From Planctomycetota bacterium (lineage in GTDB: Bacteria; Planctomycetota; Phycisphaerae; Sedimentisphaerales; SG8-4), in assembly GCA_030607345.1 (NCBI GenBank), contig JAUWKC010000003.1, forward strand, positions 1-19,637: a stretch of 19,637 nucleotides of DNA, in the 5' to 3' direction. Below, one piece after another: positions 1-8,288 of the stretch. The notes under the pieces were generated by a model, which saw only the letters and a list, made by a program, of their open reading frames with translations, was not told where the DNA came from and ran no database searches. The first letter of the stretch is position 1; every line of letters starts with the position of its first letter. A program made the translations under genes and the position numbers.

Positions 1-48
1 GCCTGTGATGCCCACGCCGCCGGATTCATTGTCACTTCGCACCGACAT
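1..48 (-). CDS. Possible start of a further gene in the glycosyltransferase operon (partial)
   Basis: An ATG at 48-46 lies one base after the TGA stop (52-50) of the glycosyltransferase gene upstream on this strand. The frame stays open to the window edge, giving 16 residues beginning MSVRSDNESGG. The very close spacing fits the tight packing of the operon. No strong Shine-Dalgarno sequence precedes it, and a second ATG at 28-26 in another frame is an alternative start. Too little is present to recognise a family, so this is a weak call based mainly on operon spacing. Confidence 0.3.
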   Translation of the reverse strand, partial: MSVRSDNESGGVGITG

Positions 49-49
49 G

Positions 50-1228
50 TCAGCTTCTGTGATATTGTCCACCATGCACACTCTCTCTGTATATCCGGGC
101 CAGTTGGGATACTTGTTTGCTCAGCGTGTGATGCCTGCAAAAGTACGCGTATGCGTTTTCGGCATACCACGCGCGTTTGTTTTTGTCGCCCAACATTTCC
201 TCAAGGGCCGCAGCGATACTTGCCGGCTTCGGCTCAGCCAGCAGTCCCGTTAGGCGGTGCAAAATCAGCTCGCTGTTGCCGACCACGGCCGTTGCCACAA
301 TCGGACGGCGGGCCCGCATTGCCTCCAACAGCAGGTATGGCTGGGCTTCCGCGTCTGAGCACAGAACAACAACGTCACAAATACGGTAAAGACGCTCCAT
401 ATCCGAGACGTGTCCCAACAGGCGCACTTTCTGGTCCAGTTTGTTCTCGACGACGAACCTCTTCGCCGCAGCCATGAGCCGGCCCTCGCCTGCAATCAGA
501 AACACGACGTTTGGGGTCCGGCAAAGCCTGGCCGCTTCCAGCAATCTGCCGACACCCTTGTATTCCACGAGCCTGCAGGCAGTCGCTACCACCTGTGCGC
601 TTTGCTCGAGTCCCAACTTTTGCCTGGTCGTATTGCTTTGTGAACGGCAGGCAGGAACCGAAACGACCCGGCCGTTCAGGCCGTTGTTCACCGTGACGCA
701 CTTGCCTGCCGGAACAATGCGCCAACTTAAAGCGGCCCGCGCCTCAGAGAACGACACCGCCGTTAGTCTGGTTGTGAGCCTTCCGAGCAGCCTTTCGAGG
801 ACAATGTAGCAGGACTTCTTTAACCGCCCTTTGGCACGCAGAAAAGCAAAGCAGTGTGGGCTGTGCAATATTGCCCTGCACCCGGTCAGACCGGCGGCTG
901 TTCGTCCCAGGGCTCCTGCCTTGGAGCAGTGAGTATGGACGACGTCAAATCCGCCGCGCCACAACAGGCGGAGTATTGCAACGAACGAACGAACGTCTTT
1001 GAATAGGGCGACATTTCGCTGCATAGCTATAACGTGGACCTTCACTCCGTTTTGTCTGAGTATTGACAACCGCATCAGGGCATCAGGACTTCGCCGATTA
1101 AGCGAGCATATCAAGGTCACATCAAAGCCCCTGCGTGCCAATTGCGGAAGGACCGAGCAGGCGTAGGTGCTGGTGCCGCCTAAGAAACCTTCGAGTATGT
1201 GCGCTATCTTTATCACATTTTTGCTCAT
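50..1228 (-). CDS. GT4-type glycosyltransferase, last complete gene of the operon
   Basis: A retaining GT-B glycosyltransferase of about 392 residues, a normal length for family GT4. The N-terminal acceptor domain has the GGTSTYA loop (about residues 17-23) and a VVHTHCSKAG segment (about 96-105). The C-terminal donor domain has LVEYKGVGRLLEA, an IAGEGRL turn and the EX7E motif (EAQPYLLLE, about E294 and E302), which binds the nucleotide-sugar donor. The start is placed at the ATG at 1228, not the longer frame reaching 1327, because this Met begins a typical GT4 first beta strand (KIAHILEG) and the ATG overlaps the TGA of the preceding gene as ATGA. Translation is therefore probably coupled. 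It likely acts at the cytoplasmic face of the inner membrane on a lipid-linked glycan. Donor and acceptor cannot be read from sequence. Confidence 0.88.
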   Translation of the reverse strand: MSKNVIKIAHILEGFLGGTSTYACSVLPQLARRGFDVTLICSLNRRSPDALMRLSILRQNGVKVHVIAMQRNVALFKDVRSFVAILRLLWRGGFDVVHTHCSKAGALGRTAAGLTGCRAILHSPHCFAFLRAKGRLKKSCYIVLERLLGRLTTRLTAVSFSEARAALSWRIVPAGKCVTVNNGLNGRVVSVPACRSQSNTTRQKLGLEQSAQVVATACRLVEYKGVGRLLEAARLCRTPNVVFLIAGEGRLMAAAKRFVVENKLDQKVRLLGHVSDMERLYRICDVVVLCSDAEAQPYLLLEAMRARRPIVATAVVGNSELILHRLTGLLAEPKPASIAAALEEMLGDKNKRAWYAENAYAYFCRHHTLSKQVSQLARIYRESVHGGQYHRS

Positions 1229-2442
1229 CGGTTTGCTCTTTTGCAAAGCCAGGCTAATTGTCGCACGTTCTTTGTCAGGTCGAACCTTCTTGCCACGGTC
1301 TGCCGGGCCTTTTCTGAAAGCCGGCACTGCAAGTCTTTATCTTTAAGCAGCTCTTCCATTGCCGCAGCAAGTCCTGCCACGTCTGCCGGTGCGACGAGCA
1401 GCCCCGTTTGCCGATGTTTCACCGCTTCAGCAATCCCATCGAGATTGCTTGCCACAACCGGCACCCCGCAGGCAAAAGCTTCAAGTATCACGTTGGGCAG
1501 ACCGTCGCTGTCGCCGTCGCCATCCACAATCGACGGCGCCGCCAGCAGGTCAGCGGTTCCGAGCAGTTGCAGTGTTTCATCCAGCCGTTTCCATCCCGGA
1601 AAATCAACACGTGATTTGACCTTAAGCTGTCCGGCCAGGGCATCGAGGTGTTCTCTTTCCGGGCCGTCGCCCACAATTATCAGTCTCAAACCCGGGTCGT
1701 GTTGCGCAACCAGCGCAAAAGCCTTTAATAAGTTGGCAAAGCCTTTTTTGCCCACGAGCCGGCCTACACCGATTACAAAAGTGCCCCGCTTGGAAGGATG
1801 AAAACCGTTTCTTCGAGGGTTGACGCCTCCACAGGCTATTCTTATCCCGTGGTGGACAAGCCGCAGCTTATAGTGGTATCTCGCGGGCACCAGGGTCTTG
1901 AGCCGTTTTAGCCCCTGGCGTGTGCAGACCCTTACGAAGCCGGCCAGACGAACCTTCAACTCAACCGCACCGTGTTCTACGAAAATATCTCGCGCGTGCG
2001 CCGAAATACTCAACTCCGCACCGCAGACAGCCGACAGCGCCATGCCGATGGAGGCCGGCCAGCTCAAAAAGTAAGCGTGAATGTGCGAGATGCCCTCGCG
2101 GTCTAAGCGCCTGGCAAAACAACCAATAGCGGCAAGATTTCCAATCAGTGACAGGGCCTCTCGCGGACACGACAGCAGCACTTTCACTATTAGCCGCAAC
2201 AGCCTGCCAAGAGCCGGAAGTCGCCCGACAACCAGGTAGCCTGCGGACACAACCGCCCCAACGGAAAACCGCCGGGGCTTATAGACCGTCTTGACTCGGC
2301 GTATGTCTTCGTCTCCGGAACGCCCGGGCGCACCGGCCAGCACGGTGACGTCAAATCCAAGACGCTGAAGTCCTTCTATTTCCCTGACCACGAAGGTCTC
2401 ACTGCCGCACGGAAAAGTTGTAAGTATTAAAGCGACTTTCAT
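1225..2442 (-). CDS. GT4-type glycosyltransferase, third gene of the operon
   Basis: A glycosyltransferase of about 405 residues resembling colanic-acid/exopolysaccharide enzymes of the WcaL/AmsK kind. It opens with FPCGSETFVVREIEGL, typical of that group, and carries the SAHARDIF segment (about residues 147-154), the donor-site stretch VGRLVGKKGFANLL and IIVGDGPE. In the catalytic motif the first acidic residue is Asp: DGLPNVILE gives D313-x7-E321 where most GT4 enzymes have E-x7-E. The start is the ATG at 2442, which overlaps the upstream stop as ATGA; the frame extends to 2505 but those codons lie inside the neighbouring gene. Its own stop overlaps the next start in the same way. Role in surface polysaccharide assembly is inferred from family and operon. 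Confidence 0.87.
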   Translation of the reverse strand: MKVALILTTFPCGSETFVVREIEGLQRLGFDVTVLAGAPGRSGDEDIRRVKTVYKPRRFSVGAVVSAGYLVVGRLPALGRLLRLIVKVLLSCPREALSLIGNLAAIGCFARRLDREGISHIHAYFLSWPASIGMALSAVCGAELSISAHARDIFVEHGAVELKVRLAGFVRVCTRQGLKRLKTLVPARYHYKLRLVHHGIRIACGGVNPRRNGFHPSKRGTFVIGVGRLVGKKGFANLLKAFALVAQHDPGLRLIIVGDGPEREHLDALAGQLKVKSRVDFPGWKRLDETLQLLGTADLLAAPSIVDGDGDSDGLPNVILEAFACGVPVVASNLDGIAEAVKHRQTGLLVAPADVAGLAAAMEELLKDKDLQCRLSEKARQTVARRFDLTKNVRQLAWLCKRANR

Positions 2443-3620
2443 AGAAACTCTAAGATGGACTTGCGAATACTCCGGCTTGTTTGCAGAACTCGTCCGGCGG
2501 CGCACACCTCGTCATATACCGAAAGGGTCTGCTTTGCGGCCTTTTCCCACGTGAACCGTCGGCTTCGTTCGAGGCCCTGACGTATGTGCTTCTGTCTCAA
2601 TGACGGCTCTCGGAGCAGCGAAACAACCGCCTGTGTGATTTGGTCTATATTGTCGGGCTCGACAACCAGGGCCGCGTCTTTTACGGTCTCACCAAGTGCG
2701 CCTCTGCAGGACGTCACAACCGGCGTACCACACGCCATCGCCTCGAGCGGCGGGAACCCAAAGCCCTCGTACAGTGAAGGGAAAACAAAAACGTCCGCCA
2801 TTTGGTAAACAAAAGGCAGGGCACTACGCCGTACGTATCCTGTCCGAATTATGTCGCCCGAAGCCGCGCCGGCGGCAATCTTGTGCAGTTCAGCTCTTGC
2901 CGACCAGGACCTGGCGCCTGTGATGACCAGTTTGTGAGCCGGCGACAATTTCCGGACTCTTTCCTGTACGGCCAAAACCGCACGTATATTTTTTTTGGGT
3001 TCGATATTGCCCACGTAAAGTATGTACCGCGCCGGCAGTTTGTATCGACTTGTGACCTCACGCCGCCGAGCGACGTCGCCGGGCTTGAAAATACTGTCGA
3101 TACCGGGGTAAACGATTCTCACTTTGGGCCGCACCAGGTTAAAATTGCGCTTAAGGCTTTGGGCCGTGGACTTCGAGACCGCAATTATGCCAAGAGCACG
3201 TTTGGCAGCGAGGCCCAGCAGCAGGTTAAAGTAAAGCGCGTTTGTCTTCTTGCACCAGCCGGGATGGTCGAGCGCGATTGTGTCGTGGATTGTCACCACA
3301 CAGGGTACGGAAATCCTGCGAACCGGACACATATAGCTGAGGCAGTGCAGCAAATCCAATTGCGCCGCTGACGCAAGGCGCCCAAGCATGGTCTGCTCCC
3401 AGACTATTCGCGCCGGCCTGGTCTTCAGACCTTTGACGCCAACAATCCGGAGGTTTGCCGATGACGGCACATATTCCTGGACCAAAACGGGTTGGTTCGT
3501 ATAGACAACATAATCATTTTCGCCGTCACGGCGCAGCAGCGCCTTTATTAGTCCGAGACCGTAATACTCGACGCCCGAAATATACCTGTCCCTAATCTGG
3601 AAATTTATCCCTATTCTCAT
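2439..3620 (-). CDS. GT4-type glycosyltransferase (mannosyltransferase-like), second gene of the operon
   Basis: A complete GT-B glycosyltransferase of 393 residues. The N-terminal domain has the SGVEYYGLGL acceptor loop (15-24) and the IHDTIAL segment (111-117) often seen in mannosyl- and rhamnosyltransferases of family GT4. The donor domain has YVGNIEPKKNI (202-212), VITGARSW and the EX7E motif EGFGFPPLE (E285 and E293), followed by AMACGTPVV. The ATG at 3620 starts right at the first beta strand (MRIGIN) and lies 4 nt after the TAA of the preceding gene. The sugar transferred is not determined by the sequence; the mannosyl link is only a family resemblance. Confidence 0.88.
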   Translation of the reverse strand: MRIGINFQIRDRYISGVEYYGLGLIKALLRRDGENDYVVYTNQPVLVQEYVPSSANLRIVGVKGLKTRPARIVWEQTMLGRLASAAQLDLLHCLSYMCPVRRISVPCVVTIHDTIALDHPGWCKKTNALYFNLLLGLAAKRALGIIAVSKSTAQSLKRNFNLVRPKVRIVYPGIDSIFKPGDVARRREVTSRYKLPARYILYVGNIEPKKNIRAVLAVQERVRKLSPAHKLVITGARSWSARAELHKIAAGAASGDIIRTGYVRRSALPFVYQMADVFVFPSLYEGFGFPPLEAMACGTPVVTSCRGALGETVKDAALVVEPDNIDQITQAVVSLLREPSLRQKHIRQGLERSRRFTWEKAAKQTLSVYDEVCAAGRVLQTSRSIRKSILEFL

Positions 3621-3624
3621 AGCG

Positions 3625-4758
3625 TTAATCTGCCGCGAGCACCCTTGCGTATATTCGTTCTATCCCTGCCGCAGTTTTATCTGCGGTAAAATTCGAGAGG
3701 ACCTGCCGTTCAGCTCCCTGCGCTATTGCAGCCGCAAAGGTTCTGTCCCGGGCAATCTTCAGCATTGCCTCGGTTAATTGCTCAACATCGCCGGGCTCGA
3801 AGAGGATGCCTGTCCTGCCGTTGCGGATTATCTCAGCGGGGCCACACCTGTCCGCTGCTATCACCGGCACTTTGTGGGCCATTGCCTCGATGACAACCCG
3901 GCCGAAAGGTTCCCGCTCGGCAGTGTGAACCAGGCAATCGATTTTAGCCCAGACACAGTCCATCTGCTTCTGCCATCCGAGAAAGCTTACCTTATCAGCA
4001 ATTGGAGAGTTCTTTATGCGGTCGAGCAGGTCGTTTTTATATCTGGAATCCCGCCCGAAAATGTCATCGCCCACCAGAAGAAAACGAGCTTCGGGCAGCT
4101 CGCGGGCCAGACGTGACGCCGCTTCGATGAACCCTGTTTGATTCTTCCACGGCACAAACTGGCCAACATGGGCAAAAACAAACGAATTATTTCTACGAGG
4201 CCCCGGCAGATAGAAGCGATTTCCACAGCCGGTATCCTGGTGCAAAACACTATTGTCGAGCCCGTTGTAAACAACAGTGATTTTGGCTGTATCGACATTG
4301 TGTTCTACCAGCCAGCTCCTGACGGCCTCGCTCACTGCTACTATCTCCGTGCAAAACCGGCTGACGAACCGCCAGCCGAAGGCGTAATTAGGCAAATCCC
4401 GAGCATGCACTACCAGCTTCTTTCGCATCACAACGACGCCCGCGACGGCGACGGCGCCGGCATGAAGGCTGTTGGCGTGCACAATATCAGCCCTTGTCCT
4501 GAACAATATCCACAACACGGTCCAGCTTGCCCTGAGCCAGTAGACAAAGCCACCCGGTGAAAGCTACCTTCGCTGCGGCGGCTTGCAGAGCCTCTGAGGC
4601 TCGATTCCGTCGGCGGTAAGCTCCTGCCACAGGCGCCCGGGCCCCGGGCAGGCCACAATCGGAACAAACCTTCCGGATAAATGTCTTACCAGCAGCAGCA
4701 GACTAATCTCGGCTCCACCCATTTCGCCGGCCACATTGACAAACAGTACTCGATTCAT
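3625..4758 (-). pseudogene. GT4-type glycosyltransferase interrupted by an in-frame TAG at codon 65
   Basis: Two fragments in the same frame together form one ordinary GT4 glycosyltransferase of about 377 codons. The first 64 codons (4758-4567) contain the N-terminal strand and acceptor loop (MNRVLFVNVAGEMGGAEISL). A TAG at 4566-4564 stops translation. The frame then continues without indels through RADIVHANSLHAG, VVHARDLPNYAF, VGQFVPWKN and a proper EX7E motif (EPFGRVVIE) to the TAA at 3627-3625. The spacing around the TAG fits the family with nothing missing, so the lesion looks like a single-base change (for example CAG or TGG to TAG) or a sequencing error. A GTG at 4518 could restart translation but has no good ribosome site and would lack the N-terminal strand. 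It is promoter-proximal in the operon, so a real stop could reduce expression of the genes behind it. Confidence 0.82.
4564..4566 (-). other. In-frame amber codon splitting the glycosyltransferase
   Basis: Codons around the site read CGA AGG TAG CTT TCA on the minus strand, with open frame on both sides. TAG is a normal terminator in this window: it ends both the TPR gene (16100-16098) and the PEP-CTERM gene (11490-11488). Routine recoding of TAG as an amino acid is therefore unlikely. Confidence 0.85.
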
Positions 4759-4793
4759 AACGGTTGATACGAAACAACAGGGCTTCTCGCCCG

Positions 4794-4823
4794 GTTAGAA
4801 GTCTGTAAGACTCTACTTCTAAC
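4794..4823. repeat. Palindrome in the 5' leader of the glycosyltransferase operon
   Basis: GTTAGAAGT at 4794-4802 is the exact reverse complement of ACTTCTAAC at 4815-4823, with a 12-nt spacer. The spacer and arm ends also contain a competing AGTCT/AGACT pairing. It lies 36-65 nt upstream of the minus-strand ATG at 4758. There is no U-run on either side, so it is not a plain terminator. It could be an RNA hairpin in the leader or a binding site for a dimeric regulator. Confidence 0.45.
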
Positions 4824-4912
4824 GGGGCGGGCAGTATCTCTATAAAAGGCGCAGCTAAGGGCCGATGTGTTGACAATGCTTCTGAAGAGAAAATGCAGGC
4901 GGCTTTTACCAG

Positions 4913-4989
4913 TTTTTAGTTTTTAATTTTTAGTTCTTAGTTAAGAATAAGCGACTCAAAACTCAACACTTAAAACTCAAAACTAAAAA
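4913..4989. repeat. Long AT-rich imperfect inverted repeat
   Basis: Two 30-nt arms at 4913-4942 and 4960-4989 are reverse complements at about 24 of 30 positions, separated by 17 nt. Both arms are built from repeats of the TTTTTAG / TTTTGAG kind (AACTCAAAACT on the other arm). The composition is unlike the surrounding GC-rich coding DNA. It could be a MITE-like or REP-like dispersed element, or a cruciform-forming spacer between divergent genes. No transposase or target duplication is visible. Confidence 0.6.
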
Positions 4990-5012
4990 TGCCGGGTGGT
5001 GACAGATGTGAC

Positions 5013-5041
5013 TTGACTACCTGCCGCCGGCACGCTACAAT
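5013..5041 (+). promoter_or_regulatory. Sigma70-type promoter for leuS
   Basis: TTGACT at 5013-5018 and TACAAT at 5036-5041 are separated by 17 nt, each one base away from consensus. Predicted transcription would begin near 5048, leaving a leader of about 120 nt before the leuS ATG at 5167. Confidence 0.6.
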
Positions 5042-5045
5042 CGCC

Positions 5046-5085
5046 CTCAAAGCCACAGGAGAGCGTGCTGGTGGCGGCTTTTGAG
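5046..5085 (+). promoter_or_regulatory. Leader hairpin at the predicted leuS transcript start
   Basis: CTCAAAGCC at 5046-5054 pairs with GGCTTTTGAG at 5076-5085, nine base pairs with one bulged T, around a 21-nt loop. It begins at about the predicted transcription start. No U-run follows, and no T-box or leucine-rich leader peptide was found, so its role (stability, attenuation or none) is open. Confidence 0.35.
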
Positions 5086-5166
5086 ACAATTTGACGGTAA
5101 CAGTGTACGGAGCTGCGCTGGGATTGCCTGGCCGCCCCGGCTTTTATGTGATTGCTGAGAGACCCA

Positions 5167-7722
5167 ATGAGCCAAAGACCCGGTGCTTACGATTTCAATG
5201 CCATAGAAAAAAAATGGCAGCAGTTCTGGCAGGAGAACAAGACCTTCAGTGCAGCGGACTGCGATAGCAGCAGGCCCAAGTATTACGTGCTGGATATGTT
5301 TCCGTATCCGAGTGGCCAGGGACTGCACGTGGGCCATCCGGAGGGATATACGGCAAGTGACATTTTTGCCCGGTACAAACGAATGCATGGTTTCAACGTG
5401 CTGCATCCGATGGGCTGGGACGCATTCGGCCTGCCCGCCGAGCAATACGCAATCCAGACCGGAACGAACCCAAAGGATACCACGCAGAATAACGTCGACA
5501 ATATTCGAAGGCAAATCAAATCACTCGGCTTCAGCTACGACTGGGACCGCGAAGTAAACACCACAGACACTGATTATTACAGGTGGACTCAGTGGATATT
5601 CCTTAAATTCTTCAATAGCTATTTTGATGACGCCGAGCAAAAGGCCAAACCCATCGAAGAACTGCCGATACCGCGGGGCATAAGCGAAGCTGAAAGACAA
5701 AAGCACATAGATGACCGGCGTCTTGCCTACGAAGCCAAGGTCGCGGTCAACTGGTGTCCTGCGCTCGGGACCGTACTGGCAAATGAGGAAGTGATAGGGG
5801 GGCTCAGTGAGCGGGGCGGCCACCCCGTTGTCAGAAGGCCAATGCGACAGTGGATGCTTCGTATAACAAAATACGCCGAGAGACTGCTCTGGGACCTGGA
5901 TGAAGTCGATTGGCCTGAATCGATAAAGAAGCTCCAGACCGATTGGATAGGCAAAAGCATTGGAGCCGACGTTGGTTTTAAGGTCGACGGCTTCGACGAG
6001 GTAATCCGCGTATTCACGACCCGGCCGGATACCCTGTTTGGTGCTACCTATATGGTGCTCGCTCCTGAGCATCCGCTTGTTGACAATATCACCAGCGAAG
6101 ATAGAAAACAGGCAGTGGAGGAATATCGCCGGCAGGCAGCTACCAAGAGCGACCTGGACAGAACCGACCTGGCAAAAGAGAAAACCGGCGAGCCATTGGG
6201 CGCTTACGCAATAAACCCCGTCAACGGCCAGAAGATACCCATCTGGATTAGCGACTATGTACTGATAAGCTACGGCACCGGTGCAATTATGGCCGTGCCC
6301 GCCCACGACGAGAGAGACTTTGAGTTTGCCGAAAAGTTCAACCTGACCATTATCCCGGTGGTCGAGCCCGAGGACCCCGAACAGGCCGAGCTGGTCAGGC
6401 AGCGAAAGCTCTGCTTCGTCGGGGACGGCAAGGCTATAAACTCTGCTCAATTCAACACAATGCCCACGGCCAGGTTCAAGGAGGAAATCACAAAATGGCT
6501 CGAAGGAAAGGACCTGGGTAGAAAAACGGTCAACTACAAGCTGCGGGATTGGCTTTTCAGCAGGCAGCGTTACTGGGGCGAGCCGTTCCCCATTCTGCAT
6601 CTCGAAGACGGTCGGGTCGTTGCCCTCGAGCAAGACCAGTTGCCCCTGCAACTGCCGGAGACCAAAAATTACAAGCCTTCCGGAACGGGCGAGTCGCCTC
6701 TGGCCAAAGTTGAAGAGTGGGTCAACGTCGCACTGCCCGACGGTACAAAAGCAAGACGCGAGACAAACACAATGCCGCAGTGGGCGGGGAGCTGCTGGTA
6801 CTACCTGCGATACCTCGACCCTCACAATAAGCTAAAGCCCTGGGACGGCGAAAAAGAAAAATACTGGATGCCCGTCGATTTATACATCGGCGGCGCGGAA
6901 CACGCGGTGTTGCATCTGCTTTACGCGCGATTCTGGCACAAACTGCTGTACGACCTGGGCTATGTCACGACAAAAGAGCCGTTTTACAAGCTGGTCAACC
7001 AGGGAATGATTCTGGGTGAAGACGGCCAGAAAATGAGCAAATCCCGCGGCAACGTGGTTAACCCGGACCATGTCATCAACGGCTACGGCGCAGATTCGAT
7101 GCGCCTTTACGAGATGTTTATGGGGCCGCTCGAGGCCACGAAACCCTGGAGTATGCAGGGCGTCGAAGGGGTGCACAGGTTCCTGCAGAGGGTCTGGCGA
7201 ATGATTGTCGATGACGATACAGGCAGACTCTGCGAAGCGCTCGAAGACGCCGACGCCGACGAGAAGACATCGAGGCTCCTGCATCAGACTATCAAAAAAG
7301 TCGGTGATGATATTGAAACTTTCAACTTTAACACGGCAATAAGCGCAATGATGATTTTTGTCAATCACCTCAACAAGGAACAGGTCAGGCCAAAATCGGT
7401 CGTCGAGAACTTCCTGCTTATTCTTGCTCCTTTCGCACCCCACATCGCCGAGGAACTGTGGCAAAGGCTCGGGCACGATGACACCCTCGCCTGCGAGCCT
7501 TGGCCGCAATACGACAAAGAACTTATCAAAGAGAAAGAAATAGAATTGGCCGTGCAGGTCAACGGCAGGGTGAGGGACAAAATAGTTGTTGCCGCTGACG
7601 CCGACGAAGAGCAAATAAGCAAGCAAGCGCTGGCCAGTGAAAGAATTGCCGCTGCTATTGCCGGAAGAGACCCCAAAAAAATAATCGTTGTCAAGTCAAG
7701 GCTGGTCAATATCGTGGTTTAA
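5167..7722 (+). CDS. leuS: Leucyl-tRNA synthetase
   Basis: Class I aminoacyl-tRNA synthetase that charges tRNA-Leu with leucine in the cytoplasm. The product of about 851 residues matches the usual bacterial length (about 860 in E. coli). The catalytic Rossmann domain has the HIGH motif as HVGHP (about 54-58), with the KMSKS loop intact as QKMSKSRG (622-626). The CP1 editing domain carries TTRPDTLFG (from 284) and [15 protein letters not shown] (from 370), including the Asp needed for hydrolysis of mischarged t[14 protein letters not shown] follows the editing domain as expected. The C-terminal anticodon-binding region ends with [10 protein letters not shown]. The ATG at 5167 is preferred to a TTG at 5152 because it follows a GAGAG sequence and starts at the normal LeuRS N terminus. 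It is the first gene of a plus-strand cluster; the CYTH gene follows after 17 nt. Confidence 0.97.
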   Translation: MSQRPGAYDFNAIEKKWQQFWQENKTFSAADCDSSRPKYYVLDMFPYPSGQGLHVGHPEGYTASDIFARYKRMHGFNVLHPMGWDAFGLPAEQYAIQTGTNPKDTTQNNVDNIRRQIKSLGFSYDWDREVNTTDTDYYRWTQWIFLKFFNSYFDDAEQKAKPIEELPIPRGISEAERQKHIDDRRLAYEAKVAVNWCPALGTVLANEEVIGGLSERGGHPVVRRPMRQWMLRITKYAERLLWDLDEVDWPESIKKLQTDWIGKSIGADVGFKVDGFDEVIRVFTTRPDTLFGATYMVLAPEHPLVDNITSEDRKQAVEEYRRQAATKSDLDRTDLAKEKTGEPLGAYAINPVNGQKIPIWISDYVLISYGTGAIMAVPAHDERDFEFAEKFNLTIIPVVEPEDPEQAELVRQRKLCFVGDGKAINSAQFNTMPTARFKEEITKWLEGKDLGRKTVNYKLRDWLFSRQRYWGEPFPILHLEDGRVVALEQDQLPLQLPETKNYKPSGTGESPLAKVEEWVNVALPDGTKARRETNTMPQWAGSCWYYLRYLDPHNKLKPWDGEKEKYWMPVDLYIGGAEHAVLHLLYARFWHKLLYDLGYVTTKEPFYKLVNQGMILGEDGQKMSKSRGNVVNPDHVINGYGADSMRLYEMFMGPLEATKPWSMQGVEGVHRFLQRVWRMIVDDDTGRLCEALEDADADEKTSRLLHQTIKKVGDDIETFNFNTAISAMMIFVNHLNKEQVRPKSVVENFLLILAPFAPHIAEELWQRLGHDDTLACEPWPQYDKELIKEKEIELAVQVNGRVRDKIVVAADADEEQISKQALASERIAAAIAGRDPKKIIVVKSRLVNIVV

Positions 7723-7739
7723 GTGGCCGGGTTCTGCCG

Positions 7740-8288
7740 ATGCCTACTGAAATAGAAGCAAAGCTCAAAGTCGAGTCGCATGAACAAATCATCCGCAGGT
7801 TAAACGAGCTCGGAGCCGAGTTCATCAGCGACCACGTCCACACGGATGTGTACTTCGACGACGCGACCGGAAGCCTCGTCAAAACAGACAAGGCCCTGCG
7901 GCTGAGACGGCTGCTTGACGGGGACAGGCAGAGATTCTACCTGACTTACAAAGGCCCCAAAGAAAAAACCCAACCCAAAAAAAGACAGGAGATAGAAACA
8001 GAGGTAACCGACGGCAGCTCGATTGAAAAGCTGCTTTCCGCCCTCGGCTACCGGGAGGCGCTCTGTTTCGAAAAGAGCCGTCAAACCTGGCGGCTCGGCA
8101 ACTGCGACGTCGCGCTGGATGAACTGGCTCTGCTGGGATGCTTTGTCGAGATAGAAGGGCCTGATGAGGAAGAAATCGCGCAAGCCCAAAGCAGACTCGG
8201 TCTCGCCGATTTGCCATACATTCAGGAAAGTTACGCATCACTGGTCGCAGAACAGCTCGGCCCTCAGACTTCGGGGGCGAAACCGTGA
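7740..8288 (+). CDS. CYTH-domain protein (class IV adenylate cyclase / triphosphatase family)
   Basis: A 182-residue protein that is one complete CYTH domain. The signature ExExK is present as EIEAK at residues 4-8. Basic and acidic strand motifs follow in the order expected for the triphosphate tunnel: LRLRR (about 52-56), YLTYKGPK, RQEIETEV, and late acidic strands LDEL and FVEIEGPDE. CYTH enzymes act on triphosphates with divalent metal: CyaB-type adenylate cyclases make cAMP, and others hydrolyse thiamine triphosphate or inorganic triphosphate. Sequence alone does not choose between them; database names such as class IV adenylate cyclase should be taken loosely. It starts 17 nt after leuS with no clear Shine-Dalgarno sequence and overlaps the following kinase gene by 4 nt, so the three genes are probably co-transcribed. 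Confidence 0.88.
   Translation: MPTEIEAKLKVESHEQIIRRLNELGAEFISDHVHTDVYFDDATGSLVKTDKALRLRRLLDGDRQRFYLTYKGPKEKTQPKKRQEIETEVTDGSSIEKLLSALGYREALCFEKSRQTWRLGNCDVALDELALLGCFVEIEGPDEEEIAQAQSRLGLADLPYIQESYASLVAEQLGPQTSGAKP

Larger units (their letters stand above)
4759..5166. other. Divergent intergenic region between the glycosyltransferase operon and leuS
   Basis: About 400 nt without a credible protein gene. From left to right it holds a 9-bp perfect palindrome at 4794-4823, a 30-bp imperfect AT-rich palindrome at 4913-4989, a leuS promoter at 5013-5041 and a leader hairpin at 5046-5085. No convincing sigma70 promoter was found for the minus-strand operon, and no clear Shine-Dalgarno sequence precedes its ATG at 4758. 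No tRNA or T-box was recognised. Confidence 0.6.

Noticed and set aside
4564..4566. TAG read as an amino acid (pyrrolysine or amber suppression)
   Set aside because: TAG ends two other clear genes in the window at 11490-11488 and 16100-16098, and no stem-loop or pyl gene is seen. A nonsense change or sequence error is simpler.
4870..4898. TTGACA box as a promoter for leuS
   Set aside because: No acceptable -10 box at 16-18 nt; the promoter at 5013-5041 is much better.
5065..5094. Short leader peptide (GTG start, nine codons) before leuS
   Set aside because: Only one leucine codon and no attenuator structure after it; the ribosome site is too close to the GTG.
5131..5145. GCCG/CGGC hairpin with TTTT, possible terminator before leuS
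   Set aside because: Stem of only four pairs and a run of four T; it would sit in the leuS leader with no support for attenuation.
5521..6825. Long 434-codon open frame on the minus strand inside leuS
   Set aside because: It lies wholly antisense to a gene with all LeuRS motifs, resembles no family and has no ribosome site. It is a codon-bias shadow.
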